DNA of 64,000 nt, taken from the NCBI GenBank assembly GCA_905220665.1, contig CAJNAR010000180.1, positions 124,001 through 188,000 of the forward strand, read 5' to 3'. A model generated the notes under the pieces. The model did no database searches, was not told the DNA's origin, and saw only the letters and a program-made list of their open reading frames with translations. The translations under genes and the position numbers were made by a program. Shown here piece after piece: positions 36,651-49,041 of the stretch (its first letter is position 1; every line of letters starts with the position of its first letter). Origin of the DNA: Albugo candida (Eukaryota > Oomycota > Peronosporomycetes > Albuginales > Albuginaceae).

Positions 36651-38410
36651 TTGCGTCAAAAAAAGCCCCACAACTCTAAAGAAAAGCGTCTGAACAGTCC
36701 AAGCAAAGTACTCGGAAATGCCATCTCTTTATTGATCGATATATCTCAAAGACATGAGAGGATGATAGCGGTCAATCTGCGGGAAAAAATAAGAACGGTA
36801 AAGCGTAGGGATCAAGTCTTCCTACCGCTTTATGGAATGAAGCACTGGCACTCCGATCGTTACCAAAATGAAGAGATTTAATATGGATTTTGTATTATAC
36901 CGAAGATTAATTTTATTCGTTTGATCGGGAGTCACAGACCAAATGACGACACTGTGGATTGTCTTCCAATGTATACATTGTAAAGCAATTGAATCGGGAG
37001 CGATTTGGACGTTATCGGTCAAGTTTTCAACTGTGGATCCTCTCTGGAAACAGATAATTGGTGCGTACACGTTGCTGGAATTATGCTAATCGTTCGATCC
37101 GCCCTGTTCGTCAGCGATGACTCGAAACATCCTCGGCGTTTGATTGCTTCATGCGAAAAACTTTGGGATACTGCGCCTGATCAAATCGTTTCGGTTGAGT
37201 TTTACTCTGAATCAGATAAAAACAAACCACCAACCGGATCACAGAAAACAAGCATATTTCCCAGCCTTTGCATTACGAAATTTACCTCGTGTTTGACGTC
37301 CTCGATACGGAAAAACGGAAATGGAATTCGTATTCGAACTCATCTTTCAACGTAGCACGACTGATGAGCACACAAAATCCGATTCATCGAGCAAATCACT
37401 ACACAACAATCTCTTACATTTAAAACATAATATTAGCAAAAGACCCGATGTTGAATTTAAACATGACTGGGTCTACCATGCCTTGGTATTATCGCCTTTG
37501 GACGTATCCGTAGAAGACGTTGGCACTAATAAAAGGCCCTTTTACCTCGTCGAGCTCTTATCAAGCTTCCTTGAGGCATTGCATAACATAGCTGGGTTCC
37601 CTGGTTCGTCCACACTTTCGCCGATGTATAAGAATTGACGCTTTGAATAGACCTCTGGCGCTCTTCTATGACCAGCTTTATTCTTCTTGTTTCTCAATTC
37701 AGTTAAGTCGATCCAGCTGTACGCTGCCTTATATCCTACCTTCCTGAGTCTCACCAAATACTTCCTTTCGAAACGAAAGACTTCAGGGGTGGCATTCGAA
37801 ACCTTACTCAGCAATACGCTAAACACGAGCTCTGTTGGTACGAAAACCCACTAGTTTCATCGTCGAGGAATCACACAAAAACGTTTGTTTTGTAGCCTGC
37901 AAGGGATAAGATAACAAAAATTGATGTTCTCAAGCTACCAGCAAAAATATACCAATTAATATTTAGCGAGCACAAATTGCCGTTTGACACTGTATCTTGC
38001 GGTAATTCAGGGTTCCAAAAACAAAGTAGACGGAAGATAAGAGCGAAAATATCTTCTTGCTTGTCCCTGCCTGCGAAAGAAAGCAAAGCACTCGATATAG
38101 CGGCTCTTTGAGCTGTCTTGCGTTCACGGGGTTGCCCAAAAAGACATAAGCACACCAAAACCGATTGCGATCCAGAAGAGCATGATCGTTGTGTCATCGC
38201 CAATCGCAAGAAAAAACTTCAGAGGTTGTATTAAAAGCAACAATGGTACAGAGGATTATAAGAAGATCGAAATCCCCTTCAAGCACAATAAAATGATAGT
38301 TTTGTTAAGTTACGATAAAAGTTCCATTCTGAAGGGCGCAAGTACGAACAAAACAAATGCTAAAATTCGGATTCACAAGTATTTACGTCGGAAAGATAGA
38401 GGCTCCTGAT
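36651..38410 (+). pseudogene. Unrecognised decayed coding region, possibly 5' part of next frame
   Basis: Successive plus-strand pieces in different frames: 36651-36881, 37005-37355 (116 codons), 37321-37638 (105 codons), about 37890-38230 (KIYQLIFSEHKLPFDTVS, LPAKESKALDIAALLSCLRS) and 38182-38409 (Lys-rich). They read as a single long former protein interrupted by frameshifts. No catalytic motif, signal peptide or membrane span is seen. It may have continued into the 250-codon frame at 38663. Confidence 0.3.
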
Positions 38411-38662
38411 GAGACAACGATATAGGAGATTTGTAATTTGTAACGGTAAGAGAGGAATCATATGCAAAACGCCTCGGCCTTAGTTCTTATCAGAGGAGTA
38501 ACGAGCTTATATGGAATGACAATCAAAATCTTCGAACCATCCGTTCTTTTTCGGAATCTGCTTGTAACATTAGTGAGTACGACAACAAGCAATTTCGCAA
38601 GCCTGAATTTGTGCCTAGCACTAGCACTGACGTGAGTGAACCTCTGAAAGCGGAGCGATATC

Positions 38663-39415
38663 GTGTGCATTCCACCTCGCTACAATTATCCCGACGCAGA
38701 AAAACTAGAAGAATGCGTGACATTGCATTTATACAGATCCCAGCGCTTTCCAAACAGAAGGGAATTGGTCAATATAGCGCTTGAAGTCGGTAGTGGAAAT
38801 GGCCATGTGGAAGATTTGTTAGAAACGTACTCGAGCCCGGATGCAAACCAAGCTCCATGCGATCGCAAGGGGCAGGATGATGCAGCCGTACCATACGCGC
38901 TTTTGGTTCGTAGTCTATATTCGCTGCTCGTACTTCTTCCCTCTAAAAGTATAGCTCTCTTTTACAGCATGGAGCGGATAGAGTTTTCCGACAAATTGAT
39001 CAGAATCAGCGGCAACATTTACGTCTGCAGCGTGGAGCCCATTCGTCATCTTTTCGTCAGAATAAACGTATTTTGTCCCAAAGAGGGACTCGAAATGATC
39101 AGATTGTGGTTCCCCTACTCCGAAAGAAGAGCTGTTATACAGCAGCGCCAAGGACGGAATAGTACAGCTCTCCCGACATCCGGTGTCACGACAAGATTAC
39201 CAGAGCTTCGAAAGATGTCGACTGTGTTGATAACAAACTTGCTCTTCAATATAATGCTACCAGCGCATCTTACTCGCTCTAATTCGCCGGGCTCAACACC
39301 ACAAGGGAAAAGATCGATGAATATACTAGACATTCTAGCTTATACAAGACAGCACCAAAAGGCCTCAGACTCGAAGTACATCTGCTGTAAGCACTATTCT
39401 GAATCTCACATATGA
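38663..39415 (+). CDS. Hypothetical protein, 250 codons uninterrupted
   Basis: The longest clean frame outside the named genes. The sequence is protein-like throughout: an N-terminal helical region (ECVTLHLYRSQRFPNRRELV), an acidic segment (NGHVEDLLETYSSPDANQ), a hydrophobic strand/helix region (ALLVRSLYSLLVLLPSKSI), a Cys-containing middle (GNIYVCSVEPIRHLFVRINV), and a basic Ser/Thr-rich C-terminus. No family is recognised. It may be the 3' end of the decayed region upstream, in which case it is a remnant and not a full gene. The start codon is uncertain because coding signal extends upstream. Confidence 0.4.
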   Translation: MCIPPRYNYPDAEKLEECVTLHLYRSQRFPNRRELVNIALEVGSGNGHVEDLLETYSSPDANQAPCDRKGQDDAAVPYALLVRSLYSLLVLLPSKSIALFYSMERIEFSDKLIRISGNIYVCSVEPIRHLFVRINVFCPKEGLEMIRLWFPYSERRAVIQQRQGRNSTALPTSGVTTRLPELRKMSTVLITNLLFNIMLPAHLTRSNSPGSTPQGKRSMNILDILAYTRQHQKASDSKYICCKHYSESHI

Positions 39416-40266
39416 GAGAGAAGCCCAGCTATACACTTGTTTGTAGTCCTAGAACAGCGTCATATCCACAATGCGATTAGATAGTGAGGCGTGCATTCTG
39501 ATCATAAAAGATTGTTCAATGGATGTGTTTGTATTCTTTGATGAAGTCGTGTCGATGTAGGAGTGCGCTCTGTGATCCTCGACTTGATTCGATATAGCGA
39601 GTATAGAGATTACTGGTAGCGTTTTTGCTCCACCGGGATGACACGTGTCAGTCCCTTGATGTTCTGGTCAAGTACCAACGACGTTAGATTTAGTCGGATA
39701 TGGTTACGGCTTTCATTCCACTAAGAGGTGTGATACAAAGCAATTCGCTTTCCGAGCACCTCATTAGTGGGCCAGGATATTCATACTTCTGATTGTATCG
39801 TCCACAAGAATCACAGTGGCGCCAATTATAGTATCGATATCTGATTTACCCCGTACCAGGAGCGTATGGCTCGAACGGTAATGCTCCGTCTGAAAGCCAT
39901 CTCTTTTTACCCTGCTGACACGGCTAAATTTGGCGACAAAACCAGTAAAATACGTTGACTGAATGACTGGCTTGAAGTTTGACGCCATCGATGATCATTT
40001 AAAGTATTTTGACGGGGCACTGAAGCAAATAATGGATTGGAGTTGAAGCATATATGCATACTATCTCAAGTGACGTAAAGCGTGCGTCAAAGAATCAAGA
40101 TAAGCGTTTGGAAAAACCGACACCAGTTCCGACGAAATGTCTGATTAAGGTGCTGTCATCAAAGACAAGTGGTGCATGCGTCTTTATCTCAAACAAGCAT
40201 TTCGACTTGAAGTGGAAGAGCGAAACCTATGGCTCTTTCCGACACGCTTTCGTACATTAGAAAAAA
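39416..40266. other. No supported gene
   Basis: A minus-strand frame (39764-39988) and a plus-strand frame (40054-40260) of about 70 codons show no motif. The latter ends just before the nucleoporin remnant and could be a decayed upstream part of it. Confidence 0.35.
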
Positions 40267-42540
40267 TTGATTTTTAATTTAAAGCTACCGATGCTTCAAG
40301 GCTCAGTGTCTGAGTTCGAGGGATTGGAAACCAATATTGAATACATTTGTGGAGCCTTTAGAAATGCGTTTGGAGCAACGAGTACGACCAGTGATGATAC
40401 GACAGGAAAAACAGATTTCAACTTTGCAGCAAATAATGCTGCCAAACCTCCAACTAAAAACACATTTGGCGCTTTCGGTGCTTCCCAACCGTCTACTTTC
40501 GGCTCGACACCGTCTTACGAGCGAGTCGTCAATGTTTGGTGTGACGAGAAGAGGCTTTGGAGGGTTTGACGGCCAATCAAATACGACGGCAGACAATACA
40601 AATAACTTGTTCAGTGCCGCAAAGTCTGACGGTCTGTTCCGTCCAACGGATAAGAATTCGACTGAATTATTTGGCAATTCTGATACTTTTGGTGGCTCAG
40701 GTACAAATCCTGTGTCGTTTGGCTCGGGATTTGGCACCGGCAGTTTCGGACAAGGCAGCGGATCGGCTTTTGGAGCAAGTTCGAGTGCTTTGGATTTTGG
40801 TTTTGAATCAGATGTACCTGAGAGTACCAATCCGTCCGCGTTCACTGGCTTTGGTAGTAACACACATGGGAATACTCCTGGTAAGAACAAATCGCCTCCA
40901 ACGCTCAACCGGCTGAACGGAATGCAATACCCGACATCAATTCGTATGGCTCTGGGTCATCTGGAGATGGCGTACTGGATCAAACCGTCAAAGCGATCCA
41001 AGTAGGGTCGAATCGCTTTTCGACATTGTCTCGATTGCATTCCGTTGCTGTTGATGTAGGCTGAAACGTGAATATTACTACACCATCATCAGCATCGCGT
41101 CTCGACGTCCGCTTTCGTGTACCGCTATTCAAAAATCCCAAGACCAAGGTATCTATTCAACCTCAGCTTCAGCATCGAGGATGAGTCATGTGAGAAATAC
41201 TGTTGATTTTCTTTCGCTAAGCTCACAATTCCAAAGATCATGGAAGAAATTTAGTCATCGACGATAGCGATTCCGTGACGTATGCGAATAGGATTGACGA
41301 AAAGGTTGCAGCGATCGTAGACGCTATCATCGAATGGCCCAATGCGACTCAGTATGGCGCGGAGAATTCTCCATAGTAGCGTGGCGGCTCCCTTTATGAA
41401 AAGTTGGAGGATACAAAGAATCGCATTACAGAACATATTGGGGAGCAACCCGCTCAACAGATACTACACGCCTGTCGAGGAAAAGTACTCGACTACCATA
41501 ACATCTGGAAAATCATTGCAACTACAAAATGGTGGCGTTATTGACATCATTGCTGCCGACGATAACAAATCGAAAAGTATATTGGGAAAGGAGGATGGGA
41601 TTTTCTCAAGTAAACCTCGAGAACCGACCAATTTCTGACATATGACGAGTTCTTGTCATCGACATTTCCTGACATTAACGATGCTTACCGCACCGAACCG
41701 AAAAAAAGCCTGGCGTATCTGATTCAGATAAAATCAGGCTATCAAATATATCCTCCTTACAACAGCATCTGCCGAAAGAGTGACTAATAATTGACACAAG
41801 TCAGATCAGTCACTATCGGTCGTCACAAACTTGGATCGGTGGAATGGATTGGGCTCACAGACATTCGGAACCTGAATCTCGATAAACATGGGATATTCGA
41901 GAAGAAGAGGTTATGATGTGCAAAGATAATGAGGAGAAGCATCCACCATCAAGTGGATGAATAAGCCTGCGATTGGAGAACTTTTGGGAGTTAATCACCA
42001 AAGGTGGAGGACCCGACTTCGGTAAAACGATACGAAGAACGCGTAGTACAACGGACAAACGAAATCGATCCAAAGTTTATTGTACATACTTAGAGTATTG
42101 CGTTTCCGAGTAGAGCATTTCAGTCGTTATGGAATCAAAGACAAGGAAGAAGCGACAGTAATGGATGAAGGTAGCGATCAGACAAGAGAGGATTCCCCGA
42201 AATATTGTGAGAAGACCATCCTATGGCTTCCTCTGTCGGCTTTTCACGAAAGCGAGTCAAATTTGCCTTTCCCCCGATAAGACGTCTTTTTCGTACAAAG
42301 AAGCATACAACGCGCGGATTGAACAGCATCAAACAACAATAAAGAAGTTTATGATGGATATGTCTGTCTGTGAGCTCATGCAAGCGGAGTCCATTCAGAG
42401 TACTGATCCCAAAGCTTTCTTGGAACAAGGCTCGAACAAGCGAAATACCTCGAGAGAATTTTGCAGGCATCTTGAGCCCGAGGATGAAGATTCTGACCCC
42501 GTAAGATGGTCGAGTTTATCTCCTGCAAAAGCGAAAGCAT
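40267..42540 (+). pseudogene. NUP98: Nup98-type FG nucleoporin, broken
   Basis: Nup98 lines the nuclear pore with FG repeats and cleaves itself at a C-terminal domain. The 5' part (40330-40900, two frames) is rich in FG/GFG dipeptides (NTFGAFGASQPSTFGSTP, FGSGFGTGSFGQGSGSAFG), with a one-base frameshift near 40516. From 41715 to 42135 the autoproteolytic domain is recognisable across at least three frame changes: SGYQIYPPYNSI, then VTIGRHKLGSVEWIGLTD, NLNLDKHGIFEKK and RVLRFRVEHFSRYGIKD. The HFS self-cleavage site survives. Sequence beyond it to 42540 (FSYKEAYNARIEQHQTTIKK) is consistent with the start of the Nup96 half. No GT-AG introns explain the breaks, so this is a pseudogene or gene fragment. 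Most of Nup96 is missing. Confidence 0.85.
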
Positions 42541-42654
42541 AGGAGCACGTCACGAGTACAAACCTTGGGGATTGAATTTTGAATCCAGACAACTTGTGCA
42601 TCCCTTCAAACCACTTGTCCCTGCATCAATCCCTGTCAGCGCCTTCACTGTTGA

Positions 42655-42770
42655 TGGTGTAGACCACATTGGATATCAAAGCTCGAGGCCATGCTGAAGA
42701 TTCTAATATTACATTTACTGTAGTTGGCAATCTGAAACTTAATAAACGTATTTTTCATTTTCTCAACCGA
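42655..42770. repeat. Dispersed repeat copy 1 (partner at 60.80 kb)
   Basis: About 105-115 bp, from GTAGACCACAT through AGGCCATGCT...ATTTACTGTA...TTTTTCATTTTCTC, matches 60803-60905 in the same orientation with substitutions and a few indels. On the minus strand both copies contain an ATG followed by a similar peptide (MASSFDIQCGLH here, MAFDVACGLH there), so the shared piece may be a duplicated promoter plus first codons. Confidence 0.6.
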
Positions 42771-42889
42771 AATGTCCCGAACCATCTCCAACACAAGCCC
42801 CTTCGTCAAAAAAATCACAGCGCGCAGTCTCATAAACCTATATTTGATAAACAGCACGATATATTGCCAAAATTACAATAACAGCTAAA

Positions 42890-43400
42890 CTACTGCAAGT
42901 GCTCCAAAAACGCACTTTGATGATTGAATAGACACTGTGAGAATGCATACTGAAAAACTTCCACAAAAAATACTGAAGAGGCTTTTATACGCCATGAATA
43001 TCTTTGAGACACGCCTCAAATCAAACCTGTGCTGACTTGTCTTTTTTTTGCTCGTGTTGTAAAGTGCGCGTTCTATGATCCATTATAAGATGAATATAAA
43101 ACGTGCATACTCTACGTATGTACGTATGTAAAGCCTATGATCAGCCACCTAAATAGTGGGTTTTCTCATTCTGCAACGTAAGAGTATGCTGCTACAAAAC
43201 AGATACATTAAACTCGAATGGAAGAATAGCTTCGTGATTTTTCAATTTGACATTTCTAATAATCATACATATATGTATTAAATTTTATCAAACAATACTC
43301 TAGAGTTCATCAGTGTTAAAAAAATTGCTCGAAATGGTGTCATATATGAGCTCTATTGACTCGCTAGGTATCAATATTTTCTTGCAAACTTGAAAAAACT
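42890..43400. other. No supported gene
   Basis: Strongly AT-rich with stops in all frames; a short ACGTATGTACGTATGT run occurs near 43115. Confidence 0.4.
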
Positions 43401-43614
43401 AGACGAAACTGTCAAATTTTTCTTGTATCAAGATGTAGTAGGAATATAGAAAACATCATAATTATTACAGTCTATGGAAAGATGACTGATGTGAGTGTGA
43501 AGCTCGTTAACAGCTGGTAATTGTAACTTTCTATAACTGATCCCAAGAAGTTACTATATCTTTTTTCATTTCAACAACCGACGGGTGGCATGGAGAGTCC
43601 TAGAAAGTAGACGC

Positions 43615-43955
43615 ATGAGCTCATTTGGGGCTCTCAGATTGCCACGGTCGTTATCCAGCTACAAGCCATTACCCGCGAAGGGTAAGATACCCATTGATAA
43701 TTTTATTAATGTGTACAAACGATTTTTTTCCCTATAGGTTTCTATCGGGGAGCTGCAGTGCGGATCATGCGGCACCGGGGATGGAGGACAGTAGACGAAG
43801 AGCTCATCCAAAATCCCAGGTGCCGTATGCATCAGTCTGCAATGGATGCAAGATTTCGAAAAATCTCCGAGTCAAGGTAAGTATTTTGAAAGCGTGTATC
43901 AAGACTGAAGCCACACAGCTGCAGATTACAAGAACGATTGACGTTTCAATGTTAG
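43615..43955 (+). pseudogene. mL41-like mitochondrial ribosomal protein gene, probably frameshifted
   Basis: Exon 1 43615-43681 encodes MSSFGALRLPRSLSSYKPLP and continues AKG. The intron is 43682-43737 (GTAAGA...CCTATAG, 56 nt). Exon 2 runs 43738-43876, a second intron 43877-43918 (GTAAGT...ACACAG), and exon 3 to a TAG at 43955, giving 80 codons. The YKPLxxKG-FYRG start of exon 2 and a following Arg/His-rich part resemble mL41 (yeast Mrpl27 family), a large-subunit protein of the mitoribosome. The expected VP...GFKIK end is present only in a different frame of exon 2 (VPYASVCNGCKISK). Comparison with the inverted partner at 20.98-21.42 kb shows a 1-nt difference just before it, so this copy appears frameshifted. 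Confidence 0.45.
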
Positions 43956-44500
43956 CAGATCGAAAAAAGCTCTTGCTGAGCCCGACAAGTGAATCATCTG
44001 AGACCTGGATGACATACGATTACGCGCTTGCGGTGATGACACGATGTCAATTTAGCAGTTTTGTCCTACATGAAGCAACGATCATAGACCTCCTCGAAAT
44101 TTTTCGGAAAATTTTGGTGCTGATCGTGGATAATTTCGGGATACAGTACGAAATCACCTTCCCATCTCTCGGGAATGGCTTTGCTCGGCAATTCGATGTA
44201 TACAAGCTGGCCACATGTTAAAACTTTACAGTCCAAACACCCATTTTATGGAAACAACTAGCAGCTTTTTTCACTTCGGTTTACTATACGGATCAACATC
44301 ATGGTGCGCACCATTTAGGTACAGCAGTGTTTAGCGCAGCGAAAATGCGTGACTTTGAAGAAAATACAAGTGTCTTTGTCAGCGTTATCGACATAGTTTT
44401 GAACGTAATCGAATAATAAAGTGAAACAGATTTTATAAATTTTTACAGTGAGAAAAGTGCGAACGTCGCGTCAGATAATGATAATGAAGTAGACCGCCAA
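43956..44500 (+). pseudogene. Unrecognised coding remnant after the mL41-like gene
   Basis: The frame 43625-44221 stays open for 198 codons. Its last two thirds, after the mL41-like exons, look protein-like (ATIIDLLEIFRKILVLIVDN) but have no recognised domain. It could be the 3' part of another gene fused by decay. Nothing is seen from 44222 to 44500. Confidence 0.25.
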
Positions 44501-44506
44501 CTTCGC

Positions 44507-47500
44507 TTATACGGCGCGTGTCTGCAGGCGACACAGGCAATAGATACGTACTTGCATGAAGCCCCAATCAGAAACCGAGACTCCATCCTCCGATGGAAGG
44601 AATGTGATCAGCAAGACCACATATACCTCTGAAGATGTATCGATTCCACTGGTGTCGTACAGAGCGATTCCCATACTTCCTTTGGAGTGATCATTCCGTG
44701 TTATCATGACACTACTGATGCCTCGTAGATCCATTCACGCCGACTGAAGCACCGAGGCTTCCGAGCGGATGGGAATCGCCCGAGTCGATAGGGCCGGGTA
44801 ATTACTAAACGATAAGCGGGCAATCGTTTACCGCCTGCGATCGTATCCGCCAAAGGTTTGCTATAGCCGACACTATTGATACCAAAGACACGAGCATAAT
44901 ACCTCTTTGAAGCTTCCAATCCGACAATTAAAGTCTCAAATATGTTTTCAGCAACAATAGCGTCGACTGATTCCGTCACAATTGCAGTGGAATCGGTCTC
45001 GTGGAGAATCCTGGACCCCGTCTGCACACTCTGTAGGTCGAAATTCATGGATACATCCCATTGAATCAGATACTGTAAAAGATCACCATCAACGCCGCCT
45101 CGATACGTCGACACTTTCCATCCAACGAGTATCGCATCAGCTGCACAGGGAATCGTGACGACAGCGTTTGGAGGGCTTGGGGCTTGAGGCTCTGTCCGAG
45201 GCAATACAGCGATAGTGAAATCGCTCTCAAAGCCATGAGCACTCACAGCTGCAACGGAAATCATCATATTTTGATGCTGAAGGGATACTGCTTGGTCTTT
45301 GATCACTTCTGTCGTATATACAATCGTTTGTGTGAGTTCAATGCGATCTCTGACATTTTTTACGCAAGAAACATCCGATAAAGAGCCTCCACACATTTCG
45401 CGTTTGAATGGAGGAATTGGTTTGGACAAAATCGAGAGACTTCCAGTTGTATCGGTAGAGACGAGTAAGGCTGGCGATCGTATCAGACTGAGCTCTGTAA
45501 AGGTGATTTTCCACACGAAGCCATACCGCTTACCCGCAAAGTACTTTCAGCGTTCGCGAAGTGGCAAAATCGATCCGTTGACGAGATCGATGGTTGAAAA
45601 GCCTTCCAGAAACTCTTTCGCTTGTACTAAGTTACGTCGACAGAATCCCCGTGGAGCTTATCTCTCCCGAATACGGAAAGTAGACAGACCCTTGAAGCCC
45701 AAATGCGGATGAAGAGTAGATGAAAACACTTTGAATATCGGGAGGCTTCGATACGACAAGCGTTTTGGTCCACGAGGCGAAATCGACTCGGAATTGGATA
45801 TTGTATTTCGATACGACAGAGCCGCCTGAGAGAAGAGGCCTCTTCCATGAGACCCGAAGTAATGAGGGAGCAATATTTTCTGCTTCGAGATCACGTGGAC
45901 GTGACGGACAAGATTGTGGAGAAAGAAGGACAGGTGTTGAGAACTGACTCGGACCATAGTCACTTCCGACACCGTTTCACGCTAAAAGGCGGACATGATA
46001 CGATACGCCGACATGTAATCCTGGGATCTCGTATGTTCCGCGGCCTAGCGTCTTGGATTCCAAGAGATCGAGCTTGTCGATGGTCACGCTTCTGTAACAA
46101 TTGCTGCCGGTAAAATCAAACTGTTTGGCGGAAATTGGGCGAGAAACAATTCCTCGAATTTGTTTCGATGCGAAAATCGATACGATGCGCTTAGTGTTAC
46201 ATTTCAGAAGCGGAAGATTCGATCCGATTTTGTGAGAGAAGCGATTTTGAATTGAACTCCGACGCTGAGGTGTGACGAATCCACATTGATGGTTTCTTTT
46301 CGAAAAACAGCGATCTCACCCATCGAAGGGAAAGCCTCAGACAAAAGCTGTTGGAATTGCACCGAGTTGATGGCATATGGGATCCAATTCGTGCTTGATC
46401 CGTTGTATACGACTTGGAAATGACCCTTTAGTCGTTCTGGTGGGGTCATGGAGAAAGCTGACGCTACTGTTCGGTCACTCGTTATCGTCATCACTTGCTG
46501 TTCGAATCCATGAAGCGCTTTGATCACAGTCACGGCCTCCATTTTCACATTATTTTCCTGCAAACTTTCGCCATTCGTTGCAACTTTTACAGTGTCAAAG
46601 TCGGAGAAGAGATCCTTCTTGTCGATGGACACTCGGAGAAGAGGTCTTTCTTCAATGACTGCGCCATTCGTACCGCTGGGCTTTACATTTCGATACCGAA
46701 GGAACCATGCGACTTTATTCTCAGCTTCATATCGTCTCACATGAATGGATCCCGGTTGGAAGAGATGTAGCGATTGTTTCAGCCATACTTTCCGCATCGA
46801 TATCCTATTAAGGAGAGACGCAAAAAGCCTCTCAGCGTATTACGATCTCCTGGAAGAAGTATCATCTGAGTCGTATAGCGCTGATACAAAACACTTTGCT
46901 CGAGTGATAGAGCACCTTGGGGTCCTGAAAGAGCGATTCTTCCCATTGAATCAAAGTCCATACAATCCCATTCCATCTTGTACTTTGTCACAGGTGCGCC
47001 TCCATCGTCGTGCGTCGTGTCGAATGACACCAAAACAGAGGATTTTGTACTTGGCTGAGAGGATAGAGCCTTTTTGGGCTCAATGAGGCGTATTTTGGCG
47101 GCGAAGGAGTCGTTGTTGGGATCACGAATCAAGGCGAAGGCTCTCCGGGAGTTTTGCAGTACCCGAACGAATTATACGCGAAAACCCGAACGAAATAAGT
47201 AGAGTCTCGAGTCAATGATCCGACGAGAGTTTCACACGGAGACACTTGACAATCTGTCATGGGATTACTCACGTAATGGAGACTGCTGCCAGCCGATAAA
47301 CTGAATTGACGAGTTTGGTCCCATGCGACTCGATAGTGAGATATGACGTCTCCACCGTTTGTAAACGGATGTGTCCACAGGATGCGAATTGTGTCGGCAG
47401 ACTCGACAACAACGTGCACAGTGACTGGTTCCGATGAACGCTGTTGTATCGGAGAGACTCGTTTTGGGAAAGCTGTGTGTGGAATCCCACATCCCACCGA

Positions 47501-49015
47501 ATTGCAAGCTGAAATACGCGCAGTATACTCGACTCCAGCGGCGAGATTCTCGAGTACAAATTGATTCGATGCGAGTTGTGTGCGTGATATTGTGATCATT
47601 TCGTATCGTCGAGGTCGTTTTCCAGGCACTGTCCATCCAAGCACAACGGTATAGGTCCCTGAAGTTCCAAGAAATGGTCGATCGAGCGTAAGAATTGGAT
47701 AAACGGAGTCGATGCTCCAAACTTGAGCGTTATCGATTGGATTTCCAGCAGCATCCGCGTCAAGTCGAAGGTACATTCCGATATGCGCTGTTATCCCACT
47801 CACTTGTGGAGATCCATCGACTAGCTGACAATTACCGACTCGACTAGCTCCAATATGAGCTGGATCCAAATCATGTCCGACGTCGGTGAATAATGAAGCT
47901 GCACGTAGAGATCGCTTCTAATACGAAGAGAAGACTTTGGTTGATCGGATGGAGCCTCTGAAAAGAACGTGATTGTCCATTTATAGCCACCCGCAAGTCT
48001 CTGATTCGATCGCTCAACATGGGCATCTCGAAGCGTGGGTAAAGCCTTCAAGCTTTCCTCAAGAACTTGTGCCTCGACGTCAGCAGGAAGAGCTTGCGTA
48101 ACAAGGTTGGCTCCAAACTCGAGCTGAAATGTCCCGCGTACGATTTCATTCCAATCGCCTCCTCCAATTTTCAGAATTTGTACTTCATTTCTCGCATTGG
48201 ATTCTTAAAACCACTCGATTTTGTAGCTCCGTATGGTGTCACCTGTTTCCTCCACAACGAAATTCGATAGCTCTGTCCACGATAACACAAGCGTCGATGT
48301 CGAAAGCCAAATCTTAACAGCATTCGAGTGATTCTGGTCGTTCGTTAGGGAACCAGTCGATCGTACATTTAACGAGATAGCATAGCTATCCAAAGAGCCA
48401 AACGGGAAATCTGCCTTGCGTCTTTGGGTCTCCGTGGAAGGAGTCGCATATGGCTGTGTGCTACCACCGACGATATTGGTCGCCTCCACATACACCTGGT
48501 AGAGGGTACCCGGTGTCAGATTTGCAACTGTGTGCTTGTAGCTCTGTGACACTGGGAATACATTCAGGAACGATTGACAAGTGCCGCTGAATCCTTCTGT
48601 TATGTTGGAGACTTTAGACGTCACGAGTTCCCAACTGACGACAAAGTGCGTGATCACTGCGCCAGTATCGTTCATAGGGTGATACCAGCTTACACGAAGA
48701 CTTGTAGATGATCCAGCAACAAGATTGAGTTTGACAATTCGTGGTGGCGAAGGGATTGCCATTGGTTTCATCCACACAAACGCGCTGGGTAGACCATAAC
48801 CAATGCCATTAAAAGCAGAGATTCGAACATCAAATCCAAGACCTACATCCCCGCCTTCTCCTACCTTTGATGGAGCCGATACAGCCGTAGGCTGATTGAG
48901 TCCATCCACGACAGCAACATACGGCTCCTCTCGATTTAGATAAAGTAACCAGTCGTAAGTGGATGTTAAGTATATATAGATGTACGACCACATAAACTGG
49001 ATAAATTTCAGCCAA
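44507..49015 (-). pseudogene. Large fibronectin type III adhesin-like gene, broken
   Basis: A 4.5-kb minus-strand coding region in at least eight successive frames: 48205-48993, 47880-48204, 47129-47890, 46779-47125, 46204-46797, 45520-46200, 44704-45516 and 44507-44734. FN3 modules are clear from repeated cores such as SLRVSWYHPMNDTGAVITHF, IRILWTHPFTNGGDVISHYR, LLRVSWKRPLLSGGSVVSKY, and end strands like YFVRVFAYNSFGY and YYARVFGINSVGY. Between FN3 modules lies a second repeated domain with a G-x-F-x-L/V-x-F/Y core (GTFQLEFGA, GHFQVVYNG) followed by an ALPTL-type helix. This mix is typical of large extracellular or surface proteins of oomycetes and other protists. A TAA near 48206 and several frameshifts (near 47895, 47125, 45520) break it. 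No signal peptide could be placed. The 5' end is near 49000. Confidence 0.85.
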
Positions 49016-49041
49016 TCATTCGCCCGCGTCGTCGATCATTT
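49016..49041. promoter_or_regulatory. Very short divergent intergenic gap
   Basis: The minus-strand adhesin remnant and the plus-strand repeat gene (ATG at 49042) start within about 30-50 bp of each other, depending on which adhesin start is used. If both were once genes they shared a compact divergent promoter. No element is recognisable. Confidence 0.2.
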
